Below are positions 38,675 to 47,620 of a DNA stretch of 64,000 bases, one piece after another (positions within the stretch are counted from its first letter, which is position 1; each line of letters starts with the position of its first letter). The notes beneath the pieces were generated by a model that had not been told where the DNA came from, did not search any database, and saw nothing but the letters and a program-made list of their open reading frames with translations. This DNA is from Armatimonadota bacterium. GTDB lineage: Bacteria; Armatimonadota; Fimbriimonadia; Fimbriimonadales; Fimbriimonadaceae. The stretch covers positions 1-64,000 of the forward strand of contig JAKOXK010000030.1 in NCBI GenBank assembly GCA_029781035.1, given 5' to 3'. The translations under genes were made by a program, and so were the position numbers.

Positions 38675-40741
38675 TCAAGGGCACTCGACCGAGGCTGGAT
38701 GGTTGAGCAGATAGGCCTGGAGCTCAAACCCCGAGTCACAGGGTGGGTGCGCGTACCGTCCCTCACTGTCCAACGCCCAGCCCTTTCTGCAATCGTCAAA
38801 GTAACGCGTGAGCACCTGGTCGCGGAGGTAGGCGATGTGACAGGGGTCGGAGACCGGCGCGAGGACTTCGATGCGGCGGTCGAGGTTGCGGCGCATCATA
38901 TCAGCGCTTCCGATCCAGACGTCGGGTTCGCCGCCATTTTCGAAGTAGTAAATGCGACTGTGCTCGAGGAAGCGGCCGACGATGCTCACGACCTGGATGT
39001 TCTCGCTCATCCCCTTAACGCCGGGCCGCAGACAGCAGATCCCTCGGACCGCGAGTTTGACTTCGATACCTGACTCGCTCGCCTCGCAGAGCGCGTCGAT
39101 GACCTCAGGATCGACGAGCGCGTTGAGTTTGAACAGGATCCGTCCCGCTCCTTTCTCACGCTTGACTCTGATCTCGCGTTCGATCCTCTCGAGGATCCCT
39201 TCCCGGACGTTAAGGGGTGCGACCAGCAACTTGCGGTACCGGGCCTGCTTTGAAAACCCAGTCAAGAAGTTGAACATTTCAATCACGTCTTGGCAGACCT
39301 CGCGGTCGCAAGTCACGAGACCGAGATCCGTGTACCCTCGAGCGGTGAGAGGGTTGTAGTTGCCGGTTCCGATGTGGGCATAACTGCGGACTTGCTTGCC
39401 TTCTTGGCGGACGATCAGGCAGAGCTTGCAGTGGACCTTCATGTCCGGGAAGCCGTACGTGACATGGACGCCTGCGCGTTCCAGCGCTCGTGACCACACC
39501 AGGTTGTTGCCCTCGTCGAACCGGGCTTTGAGCTCCAGCATGGCAGCGACCTGCTTTCCGCTTTCGGCTGCCCTCAGAAGGCTCTGCACGATCGGAGACT
39601 CGCTGCCGACGCGGTAGAGGGTCATCTTGATCCCGATCACGTCTGAGTCATCGGCGGCAGAGGCCACCAATTCCTCAACAGGGCGAAAGCTGTCATAAGG
39701 GTGGTGTAGGAGGACGTCGCGTTCGGTGACCTCGGGGAAAAGGGAGCTTGAGCGGGTCAGTTTGGGCGACAAGTAGGGGATGTGGGGCACGTACTTGAGG
39801 TCAGGCCGATCGAGGGCCACCAACTCCCAAAGGGCCTCAAAGCCCACGTGTCCCCGCACAGCGATCGTGTCTTGGACATCCAGCGCCAGGTGTTGCCGCA
39901 GCGTGAGGATCCAATCCTTGCCCAGACTCTCCTGGTATTCGAGGAGGACGGGGTCGCCGAACCGGCGCAACTGGAGTCCTTGCTCGACAGCCGTGATCAG
40001 GTCCGCAGCCTCAATCTCTCGGATCTCGATATCGGCGTCGCGGATGACCCGGAATTTGTGCGAGGCCAGGACAAGGACACCAGGGAAGAGGAGGTCGAGG
40101 TTCTGGGCGACGACGTCTTCGAGGAACAGGAACGAACCCGGTAGGGACTCGAGGCGGACGAGACGGGGAAGGTTCGGCGGGATCTTGACCCTCGCGAGCT
40201 TGACGTCTCCATTGTCAGCGAGCTCGACTGCGAGGTTGAGGCTGCGATTCGAGATGAAGGGGAAGGTGATTGCCGGATCGAGCATCAAGGGGGTGCACAA
40301 CGGGAACACGGACGTCTCGAAGTACCGACGGGCTTCCGCCTGTTGCTCGGGAGCGAGCATGGACGGGTCTACCAGGCGGATTCCGGCCTTGTCGAGTTCG
40401 GGCATCAAGACGTCGCACCAGAGGTCGCCGGCCCGATGGCGCTGGCAAGGGGCGACCTGCGCGATCTCGGCCAACTGTTGGGCCGGGGTCAGCCCGTCAG
40501 GCGACGGCTCCGTTACGCCGAGCTCATCCTGTTCGATCAGACCGCTGACCCTGACCATGAAGAACTCGTCCATGTTCGATTCGAAGATAGCGAGGAACTT
40601 GAGGCGTTCCAGTAGGGGATTGGCGGGGTTCTCCGCTTCGGCAAGGACGCGCGAATTGAACTCCAACCAGCTCAGTTCACGGTTGATATAGCGACTGGTC
40701 CGGCGGCCCTTGAAGTCCCCCTTCCGGTTCACAGTTGACAT
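38675..40741 (-). CDS. ppk: Polyphosphate kinase 1
   Basis: RYINRELSWLEFNSRVLAEA, LFPEVTERDVLLHHPYDSF, VKVHCKLCLI-type motif (MKVHCKLCLIVR), YAHIGTGNYN. Confidence 0.97.
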   Translation of the reverse strand: MSTVNRKGDFKGRRTSRYINRELSWLEFNSRVLAEAENPANPLLERLKFLAIFESNMDEFFMVRVSGLIEQDELGVTEPSPDGLTPAQQLAEIAQVAPCQRHRAGDLWCDVLMPELDKAGIRLVDPSMLAPEQQAEARRYFETSVFPLCTPLMLDPAITFPFISNRSLNLAVELADNGDVKLARVKIPPNLPRLVRLESLPGSFLFLEDVVAQNLDLLFPGVLVLASHKFRVIRDADIEIREIEAADLITAVEQGLQLRRFGDPVLLEYQESLGKDWILTLRQHLALDVQDTIAVRGHVGFEALWELVALDRPDLKYVPHIPYLSPKLTRSSSLFPEVTERDVLLHHPYDSFRPVEELVASAADDSDVIGIKMTLYRVGSESPIVQSLLRAAESGKQVAAMLELKARFDEGNNLVWSRALERAGVHVTYGFPDMKVHCKLCLIVRQEGKQVRSYAHIGTGNYNPLTARGYTDLGLVTCDREVCQDVIEMFNFLTGFSKQARYRKLLVAPLNVREGILERIEREIRVKREKGAGRILFKLNALVDPEVIDALCEASESGIEVKLAVRGICCLRPGVKGMSENIQVVSIVGRFLEHSRIYYFENGGEPDVWIGSADMMRRNLDRRIEVLAPVSDPCHIAYLRDQVLTRYFDDCRKGWALDSEGRYAHPPCDSGFELQAYLLNHPASVECP

Positions 40742-41637
40742 GGCAGGATCTTGCCTTGCGACATTTCGAGAATGGCGCCTTCACGAACGCCAAACTGACT
40801 GACGGTCATCTCGGACAGATTGAATTTTTCCATCAAAGCCTTGTACACAAGCGAACCCGGCAGCAAGGTTGCGGCCCGCTTGGCCTTGACGCTGTACCGC
40901 TTGCCGATTGTCGTTTGATTAAGACGTTTGGCCACCCAAGCCATGAACTTGAGCTCCTCCAAATGGATCGTCGGGTCTCCATCGGGGTGAAGTGCCCTCC
41001 AGAGTCCGCGAGCGACGCCGCCGGAGGCCACGAGTCGTTTGACGTCGACATCACTGGGCACGGCGGACAAAGCGTCTCCGATGAGTGCCTCGGCGGCGCC
41101 GACTTGACGGGTCGTTGCCGGTTGGTGGAGAAGGGCGCGGTCGATCAACACGCCGGTTCCAATGGGCGCCGAGGTCTCGGACAGGATGTCGGCGCCCTCG
41201 CAGACGGCCACTTGGACGCTGCCCCCACCAGTCTCGGCCAGGACAAACCGTCCGTCGGAGTGGCAGTCGATCAGGGCGCCTTTGAGGCCCAGTTCGGCCT
41301 CCCGTTTTGGTTCGATGATGTCGACATCGAGCCCTGTCTCCTTCTTGATGATCTTCAGGACGTCGCGATGGTTCTCGGCCTTTCGCACGGCTTCGGTCGC
41401 AAATACGTAGATTCCGTCAGCCTTGAGCGACGCTGACTGGCTCTTGAAGGCCTTGAGGGTCGTGGTAAGGCGACTGATCAGTTCCTTGGGGATCCGGTTC
41501 TCATGGCTGACGACCTGCCCCAATGAGAGCCACTCGCTCTCATTGAGAAGCCGCCCCAAGCCGCTCGGTCCATACGACGCGACCAACAGGTGGGCCGTGT
41601 TACTGCCGATGTCGGCGGCAGCGAGCACGTTGGTCAT
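40729..41637 (-). CDS. ppx: Ppx/GppA-family exopolyphosphatase
   Basis: AADIGSNTAHLLVA, VFATEAVRKAENH, FVLAETGGGSVQVAV; overlaps ppk by 13 nt. Confidence 0.93.
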   Translation of the reverse strand: MTNVLAAADIGSNTAHLLVASYGPSGLGRLLNESEWLSLGQVVSHENRIPKELISRLTTTLKAFKSQSASLKADGIYVFATEAVRKAENHRDVLKIIKKETGLDVDIIEPKREAELGLKGALIDCHSDGRFVLAETGGGSVQVAVCEGADILSETSAPIGTGVLIDRALLHQPATTRQVGAAEALIGDALSAVPSDVDVKRLVASGGVARGLWRALHPDGDPTIHLEELKFMAWVAKRLNQTTIGKRYSVKAKRAATLLPGSLVYKALMEKFNLSEMTVSQFGVREGAILEMSQGKILPCQL

Positions 41638-41693
41638 TCGGTGATTCTACTGAATCCTTTAGCCTTGTCCTCCGGCTGTGCCAAGCTGGATCC

Positions 41694-42251
41694 ATGTATG
41701 GCGAGCGACTCCAATCCGCCGTTCTCTGGGCAGCCCAACTGCACTCGGGGCAGTGGCGAGACGGGGACGTGCCGGTTCCGTATGTCTGCCATCCTTTGGA
41801 GGTGCTCACGCTTCTTCGATACGTGGGAGGCGTGACCGACGAAGACCTCTTGCTGGCGGCAGTGCTGCACGACATTCTTGAGGAGACCGTTGCGACGCGG
41901 GAAGAAATCGAAGCCGCTTTCGGCATGGAAGTCGCACAACTGGTCTCCGAGTTGACCCGGTCCGAGCCGACGCAGTCGGACATAGCCGGTCTTGGCAAAG
42001 ACGAGATCTGGGAACTCCGGTCGAGCCGACTGCTGGCCGAAATCCGATCGATGAGTCCGCGCGCTCAGACCGTCAAGTTGTGCGACCGACTCTCGAATTT
42101 GAGGGAGTCGGCTTATACCAAGAGAGGCAAGAAACGGAAGCGGTATGTCGCTCAAACTTGGAAGATCCTGGACATCGTGCCGCGTTCCACGAACCCGGCG
42201 CTTTGGGACGCGGTCAAGGCAGAGGCTGCCTGCCAGGATGCCCGACCATGA
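41694..42251 (+). CDS. HD-domain protein, (p)ppGpp hydrolase-like (MESH1/SpoT hydrolase type)
   Basis: AQLHSGQWRDGDVPVPYVCHPLEVLTLLRYVGGVTDEDLLLAAVLHDILEETVATREEIEAAFG and VKLCDRLSNLRE. Confidence 0.88.
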   Translation: MYGERLQSAVLWAAQLHSGQWRDGDVPVPYVCHPLEVLTLLRYVGGVTDEDLLLAAVLHDILEETVATREEIEAAFGMEVAQLVSELTRSEPTQSDIAGLGKDEIWELRSSRLLAEIRSMSPRAQTVKLCDRLSNLRESAYTKRGKKRKRYVAQTWKILDIVPRSTNPALWDAVKAEAACQDARP

Positions 42252-43222
42252 GGATCCTGGGTGAAAGCGATGCCGATCCCTCTTTGATCTTGGAAAAGAC
42301 CATCGCGGTCGTCGGCTACGGCAACCAGGGAAGGGCCCATGCCTTGAACCTTCGCGACCGTGGCCTCAACGTCCGTGTCGGGGCGAGGCCGGGGAAGGGT
42401 CGCCACAGGGCATTGGACGACGGCTTTGGCCCGATGGAAGTGTCGGACGCTGTGACCGACGCCGAACTGGTCCTGATGTCGGTTCCGGACGAAGCAATGG
42501 CAGACGTCTTTCGGGACGACGTCGCGCCCTGCCTCCTACCTCGAGCGACGTTGGTCTTCGCGCACGGATTCGCCGTGACTTATGGGCTCATTCACCCACC
42601 CGAGCACGTCCGATTGTTGCTTGTGTCGCCCAGTGGCCCTGGAACGGCGGTGCGAGAGGAGTTCGTGAAGGGCTCAGGTGTCACCGCCTTTGTGGCGGCT
42701 GAGCCCGAGGACGGACTGCCGTTGGCCATCGCTTATGCTTGGGGGATCGGTTGTGCGCGAAGGGGCCTCGTTGTCACGTCGTTCAAGGAAGAGACGGAAT
42801 GTGATCTTTTCGGAGAACAGGCGGTCCTTTGTGGCGGGATGCCGGAGTTGGCGATTGCCGCGTTTGAGACGCTGGTGGAGGCTGGTTTCCAGCCAGAGGT
42901 CGCATACATGGAGTGTGTCCAACAGGTAGCGCTTCTTGCCGACCTGATCGCCACCGAGGGTATCGCTGGGATGAAAAAGCGGATCAGCGACACAGCGGAG
43001 TGGGGCTCGTATCAAACGGGGAGGCGTGTGATCGGGTCCGCAGTCCGAGATTCCCTCAGGGCCGCTCTGCAGCAAATTCAGACTGGAGTGTTTGCGAAAG
43101 AGTGGATGGAAGAAGCTCGATCGGGAAAGAAGCGACTCCTTGAAGAGCGGAACCGGAGGCGACAAGACCTTGTCGAGGAAGTCGGAAAGAGGATCCGCGG
43201 AGGGGCCCAAGACGAAGTCTGA
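42248..43222 (+). CDS. Ketol-acid reductoisomerase-like protein
   Basis: VVGYGNQGRAHALNLRDRGLNVRVG, FKEETECDLFGEQAVLCGGMPELAIAAFETLVEAG, MKKRISDTAEWGSYQTGRRV; ATG overlaps previous stop. Confidence 0.85.
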   Translation: MRILGESDADPSLILEKTIAVVGYGNQGRAHALNLRDRGLNVRVGARPGKGRHRALDDGFGPMEVSDAVTDAELVLMSVPDEAMADVFRDDVAPCLLPRATLVFAHGFAVTYGLIHPPEHVRLLLVSPSGPGTAVREEFVKGSGVTAFVAAEPEDGLPLAIAYAWGIGCARRGLVVTSFKEETECDLFGEQAVLCGGMPELAIAAFETLVEAGFQPEVAYMECVQQVALLADLIATEGIAGMKKRISDTAEWGSYQTGRRVIGSAVRDSLRAALQQIQTGVFAKEWMEEARSGKKRLLEERNRRRQDLVEEVGKRIRGGAQDEV

Positions 43223-43227
43223 TTCGA

Positions 43228-43743
43228 TCAGTCGGCGGACGAGTCCAACTGCGCCGGGCCGAAGGAACTGAATTCGAGGACAACGGTCGATTCGTCGCTC
43301 GTGCCGAGTTCCCGTGCGGGTTTGCCGAACGATCTCCGGACGACTTGTCGCCAAAACTCGATCGCTGGCCGGTTCTCGATGTTGAGGTAGACCTCGTATT
43401 CGCCAGGGTACATGTCGAAGACGCGGCGGGCCATTTCGTCTCCGATGCCTAGCCGCCGGTAGCTCCGAAGGACGAAGAAGTGCTCGACACGCCACTTGTC
43501 TCGGTCGGCAGCCCGCCCCGTCTTGTGAAGGACGATGATGCCCGCTGGCCGTCCAGCCATGTAGGCGAGGACGCGTTCGTAACGGGCCTCGTGCCAGAAC
43601 TGGTCTACCTGTCCGTTGCCGAAGTATCCAGCATGGTCCACGGGTGCGCTTTCGTATTCACTGAGATCGTGAAGGCAGAGCTGGAGCAACCTCTCGAAGA
43701 GGGCTCGGTCATCATCTGTGGCGCATACGAGTCTTAGCGGCAT
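43228..43743 (-). CDS. GNAT-family acetyltransferase
   Basis: ERVLAYMAGRPAGIIVLHK, VEHFFVLRSYRRLGIGDEMARRVFDMYPGEYEVYLNIENRPAIEFWRQV. Confidence 0.88.
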   Translation of the reverse strand: MPLRLVCATDDDRALFERLLQLCLHDLSEYESAPVDHAGYFGNGQVDQFWHEARYERVLAYMAGRPAGIIVLHKTGRAADRDKWRVEHFFVLRSYRRLGIGDEMARRVFDMYPGEYEVYLNIENRPAIEFWRQVVRRSFGKPARELGTSDESTVVLEFSSFGPAQLDSSAD

Positions 43744-43805
43744 TTCGGGACGGGCGGAGGTTCGGTTGAATCCCCCCTGGGAAGTCTGCTCGAGATGAAC
43801 TACGT

Positions 43806-43836
43806 AAAAAAACGCCTGCCAGTTTCCCGGTCAGGC
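43806..43836 (-). terminator. Rho-independent terminator downstream of rpsT
   Basis: Reverse strand: gcctg-a-cc...gg-caggc stem followed by gtttttttacg. Confidence 0.7.
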
Positions 43837-43862
43837 CTGAACAATCTTCTGTCGACCGGCCC

Positions 43863-44129
43863 TCAGCTCTTCGCATTGGACAGTGCTTTGGCCAAGCGGC
43901 TCTTTCGTCTGGCCGCCTGGTTCTTGTGGATCACGCCCTTTTGCGCCGCTTTGTCGATCGCTTTGATCGCCGTGGTGGCGGCTGTCACGGTGGCCTTTGC
44001 ATCGCCGCTTTCGCCGGCTTTCTTGGCCTTCTTGACGTAAGTCTTGATGGCCGATTTGATGGCCGTGTTCTTGGCGTGAGCTTTGGTGCTTCGCCGGATG
44101 TCCTTCTTGGACGACTTCAGGTTCGCCAT
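43863..44129 (-). CDS. rpsT: 30S ribosomal protein S20
   Basis: MANLKSSKKDIRRSTKAHAKNTAIKSAIKTYVKKAKKAG...KGVIHKNQAARRKSRLAKALS. Confidence 0.97.
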   Translation of the reverse strand: MANLKSSKKDIRRSTKAHAKNTAIKSAIKTYVKKAKKAGESGDAKATVTAATTAIKAIDKAAQKGVIHKNQAARRKSRLAKALSNAKS

Positions 44130-44152
44130 GGATTCCTCAGAGTTGGATGTGA

Positions 44153-44158
44153 ATTATA
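44153..44158 (-). promoter_or_regulatory. -10 element of rpsT promoter (TATAAT)
   Basis: Perfect TATAAT on minus strand 24 nt upstream of rpsT ATG; no obvious -35. Confidence 0.5.
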
Positions 44159-44164
44159 GCAGAA

Positions 44165-44205
44165 GCGGCCGCTCCGACTGGTCCGCTATGGGACGGAGCG
44201 GCCGC
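44165..44205 (-). terminator. Large hairpin between the 613-aa CDS and rpsT
   Basis: Perfect 12-bp inverted repeat gcggccgctccg...cggagcggccgc beginning 9 nt past the stop; no U tract. Confidence 0.5.
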
Positions 44206-44213
44206 ACAACGGT

Positions 44214-46055
44214 TCAGGGCTTCTTGATGAACTTCTTCTTGGTCTTGTCGAAGCCCAGTTCCACTTTCTTGTGGTCGTAGTGCCAGACGGGCGACCCCGA
44301 CCGCTGGTAGAAGCAAACGTAACTGGAAAGGAGCGATGCGAGCAGCCTCCTGGAAGTGCGTCGGACGACGTTGACTTCCCAGAGGATGGTCAAAAAGTCG
44401 GCACCTTTGGGCCAGTGAGTCATCACCTCGCGCAAGACGTCGAACGTAGACATTTCGTCGGCACGGCTGACGATCTCGCGCAGTTCCTCCATTCTCTGGC
44501 TGCTGATGTATACGACCGGGTCAGTCTGCTCCAGCCAAGTGAATTCGAAGACGTTCGGTCTGGACGTCTTGGTCAAGCTGAACACGGCGCCGGACTCCAC
44601 GCTCTGGTCGAGCCACCAGTCGAACAGGCCGAACAGGAGGCGGGTCTTGGTGTTCATCCAGACTTGGAGGTCTCTTCCGTCACTGTTGCTCCAAATGAGC
44701 TCCTGAACCCCAGGCTGAACGTCGAACCAGCCTGTAGGGAACTGGGAAAGTGGGAAAGTGCCCAGTTCGCGGTGGACCGGCTTGAGCACCAACCGGACTG
44801 TTTCCGGCATGTTCTTCGGCGGCGGGAGGATGTCCTCGTCGTTCACGTCCATCGCCAGCGGGTGGATGACCAGCTTGCGAAGCGAACTTGACAGGCCGTC
44901 GTCAGTCAATTCGACGTCCACTGGGTCGCCATCTTCCTGCAGGAAGGGAGTCTGCACGAACTCGAACGGCTCTGGAAGGATATCGATGTAGTCCGGCGCC
45001 GTTTCCGGCCTGCGGAAGCGGTCGCCGCCGACCCACCAAACACGCGAGTCCGACTTCAGGGTGTTCATGACGTTCTCAAGATCGTCTGGGAACGTCTTTA
45101 CCGTGGGCGTGACCTCGAAGAGCGACTCCAAAAGCGATGTGGCCGTGATGGTCTGCTCCGACTTGAGGATTCGGGAGACGGCTTCCTCAATGTCAGTGAC
45201 CTTGAATTCGAGAGGCGCGGCGTCTTCGACCTCAATCTGAGGCGTCACCTTGTCAGCCAGCTTCACAGCGGTGCTGATCCACTTCTTGGCATCCGCTTCC
45301 GGGTGGAGGGTTCCATCCGAGGCGTATACGAATCCGGGAACGCTGAGCAGCTCCGCATTGAACGAGCGCCAGTCGTAAAGCAGGGCTGATCGGGGATCCT
45401 GGGGGCTCAGGGCTAGCCATGCCGCGGCACCAAGGGCTTTGACTTTGACGGGAGCTATCTTCTCGAGGGCCAGAAGGATGGCGTCAGTCTGGAACCAGTC
45501 GAAGTCGCCCAGTGCGGCTTGCACTTTTTCAACTTCTGGCATCGTGACCTGGTTGACTTCAAACGCCCGGTCGATCGATTCGTCGGTCGCCGCGAACACC
45601 GTCGTTGAGACAGCGACGTGGTCGTCGAGCGTCAGGAACATCGTCCTGTCGTGGGTCAAGAACCTGCGGAGAGAAAACTCCACCTCTTCTTGAGGCCTGG
45701 AGAAGATCCTGCTGAGTTCAGCGACAACGAGATCGAGAGGCACGGGGCCACCAAACCGGTCGATCATGAGCCGTGCCGCTTCGTGGATCGAACGGCCCGC
45801 GCCAGCGAGGCGCGAAGCGGGAACCCACCGGCGTTCGGCATACGCGAACTTGTCGGGGTTCGAAGCCAAGAGGGATCTGATGGCGGCGAGCCCAAGTCCC
45901 TCAGGATTCAACTGGTCGGCGAGTTCGCTCGGCTTGACGACTTCAAAGAGTTCCGTCAACTTTTCGAGGATCAATCGGTCGGCAAAATCCCTGGCTAGGG
46001 TTTCTTCGGGCTTCAGGTCGTATGTCTTGGCCAAAGTCAAGGCTCCTACGGTCAA
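44214..46055 (-). CDS. Large protein of unknown function
   Basis: 613-aa intact ORF; repeated helical segments suggest tandem winged-helix-like domains but no family recognised. Confidence 0.8.
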   Translation of the reverse strand: MTVGALTLAKTYDLKPEETLARDFADRLILEKLTELFEVVKPSELADQLNPEGLGLAAIRSLLASNPDKFAYAERRWVPASRLAGAGRSIHEAARLMIDRFGGPVPLDLVVAELSRIFSRPQEEVEFSLRRFLTHDRTMFLTLDDHVAVSTTVFAATDESIDRAFEVNQVTMPEVEKVQAALGDFDWFQTDAILLALEKIAPVKVKALGAAAWLALSPQDPRSALLYDWRSFNAELLSVPGFVYASDGTLHPEADAKKWISTAVKLADKVTPQIEVEDAAPLEFKVTDIEEAVSRILKSEQTITATSLLESLFEVTPTVKTFPDDLENVMNTLKSDSRVWWVGGDRFRRPETAPDYIDILPEPFEFVQTPFLQEDGDPVDVELTDDGLSSSLRKLVIHPLAMDVNDEDILPPPKNMPETVRLVLKPVHRELGTFPLSQFPTGWFDVQPGVQELIWSNSDGRDLQVWMNTKTRLLFGLFDWWLDQSVESGAVFSLTKTSRPNVFEFTWLEQTDPVVYISSQRMEELREIVSRADEMSTFDVLREVMTHWPKGADFLTILWEVNVVRRTSRRLLASLLSSYVCFYQRSGSPVWHYDHKKVELGFDKTKKKFIKKP

Positions 46056-46219
46056 CCGGATCGTTACGGGGGGAGCAAATTATGGCATAGACCTAATCCA
46101 GAAGTGCGGGCCAGGGCTCACAGATGTCGGGCGTCCAGACTCATGCACCAGTTTCTGGGCAATTTACGGTGCCGAAGTTGACCTTTTTATGGCGGACCGC
46201 CTTCATGGACGTCCTCACC

Positions 46220-47107
46220 ATGAAGACACACACGAGCCATCACCCTCCCGAGGCCCAAGAGCTGCTCAGGCGAGCGGCCGAGCTTGGGCCCGGCCACCGG
46301 GGCGTACGAAAGGACGCTGGAGCCGCTAGTCGGAAGCATCTTGCCGCGAAACTCGCCTCTGCCGGCATCGAGCCTCCGCCATTCCTCGGTACCAGCCAGA
46401 CTTGGATCGAACGGGGAGCGAAGTTGTTCGAGGCAGGCGAATACCCCGACAAGGGCCTGAGCGTGACATCGAGCGACCTTGTCCGGCTTCAAGAGTCGTT
46501 CGATCTGCCGGTGCCGATCCTCATCGAGCACGCCCATTCGCCCCTTCAACTCGGTTACCTCACCGACGTCAGGGCTCAAGGATCCGAGCTGTTCGGAACT
46601 GTCGCCCTCACAAAAGAGGCTAACGACCTCCTCGAAGCGTCTGGAGCCAGATCTCTATCCATTGGATTGGAGAGCGACCTCTCTGCCATACAGGAGTTGA
46701 GCCTCGTCGCGAACCCCCGGATCGCCTCGGCCAAGCTGTTCCACGGCGAGGTACTCGCGCCCCCGACCGACTTGCAGGAACGCTGCCAAAGGCTTGAAGC
46801 CGAGCTTCACGACCGAGAATCGGAGGCGGCACTGACCTCGATGGTGGACCAAGGCCAACTTCTGCCGGCTCAAGTGCCCTTCGCCAAGGCCCTTTTGGGC
46901 GTTCCTGGCGTGGTGTCTTTTGACGGCGCGAGCGTCCCTGTCCGCCAATTGGCGATGTCGTTGCTCCAAGCTGGCCGGCCGCATGGGCTATTGGCCGAAC
47001 ACGCCCCTGGCGGCAGGGCCCCGGCCGACCTTGCGCCGGACGAGAGGGCTTTCTACGACCGCTACTTCTCTGGCCTGAGCCTTGAGGAGATTGCAAAGAA
47101 CCGTTGA
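46220..47107 (+). CDS. Phage capsid protease/scaffold-like protein (Mu gpI-like)
   Basis: ILIEHAHSPLQLGYLTDVRAQGSELFGTVALTKEANDLLEASGARSLSIGLESDLSAIQELSLVANPRIASAKLF resembles Mu-like prophage I proteins; sits directly before decoration and capsid genes. Confidence 0.7.
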   Translation: MKTHTSHHPPEAQELLRRAAELGPGHRGVRKDAGAASRKHLAAKLASAGIEPPPFLGTSQTWIERGAKLFEAGEYPDKGLSVTSSDLVRLQESFDLPVPILIEHAHSPLQLGYLTDVRAQGSELFGTVALTKEANDLLEASGARSLSIGLESDLSAIQELSLVANPRIASAKLFHGEVLAPPTDLQERCQRLEAELHDRESEAALTSMVDQGQLLPAQVPFAKALLGVPGVVSFDGASVPVRQLAMSLLQAGRPHGLLAEHAPGGRAPADLAPDERAFYDRYFSGLSLEEIAKNR

Positions 47108-47167
47108 CGACCAGACGAGCCGGATCGGTCATCCCATCCCGGCCCATTCCCCTAACCCAGCAAAGAG

Positions 47168-47605
47168 ATGTCTTTATCCAAACCATACGAAACGTACGAA
47201 CGCCCCGGCCTGGTTGTGAGCTACAAGCTCAGCAACGTCAAGGTCTATAAGGGCGCTAATGTCGGAGTCAACTTGTCCGGCTATCTCGTCCCCATGTCCC
47301 ACGGCACCACTGGCCTGCGCTACGTCGGCGTCGCCAACGACACCGTCGACAACTCCGGCGGAAGTGCGGGAGACAAGACTGTCAACGTCACCAAGACCGG
47401 ATCCTTTGTCTTCAAGGCGTCCGCAGCCTATACGCCGGTTCAGGCAGACCTCAGCAAGGAAGTCTATGGCCTGACTGACTGGGAGGTGCAAACGAGCACT
47501 AGCGGGCTCACGAACCAGTACAAGATCGGCACGATCGTGAACCTCGAAACAACTTCAACCGGGCAGACGGGAGTCCGCGTCCGGATCGACAATTACTCCG
47601 TGTAA
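47168..47605 (+). CDS. Capsid decoration-like protein (DUF2190-like)
   Basis: Small beta-rich protein VKVYKGANVGVNLSGYLVP...LRYVGVANDTVDNSGGSAGDKTVNVTKTGSFVF, position between protease and capsid. Confidence 0.65.
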   Translation: MSLSKPYETYERPGLVVSYKLSNVKVYKGANVGVNLSGYLVPMSHGTTGLRYVGVANDTVDNSGGSAGDKTVNVTKTGSFVFKASAAYTPVQADLSKEVYGLTDWEVQTSTSGLTNQYKIGTIVNLETTSTGQTGVRVRIDNYSV

Positions 47606-47620
47606 AGAAGGGAAGACCAC

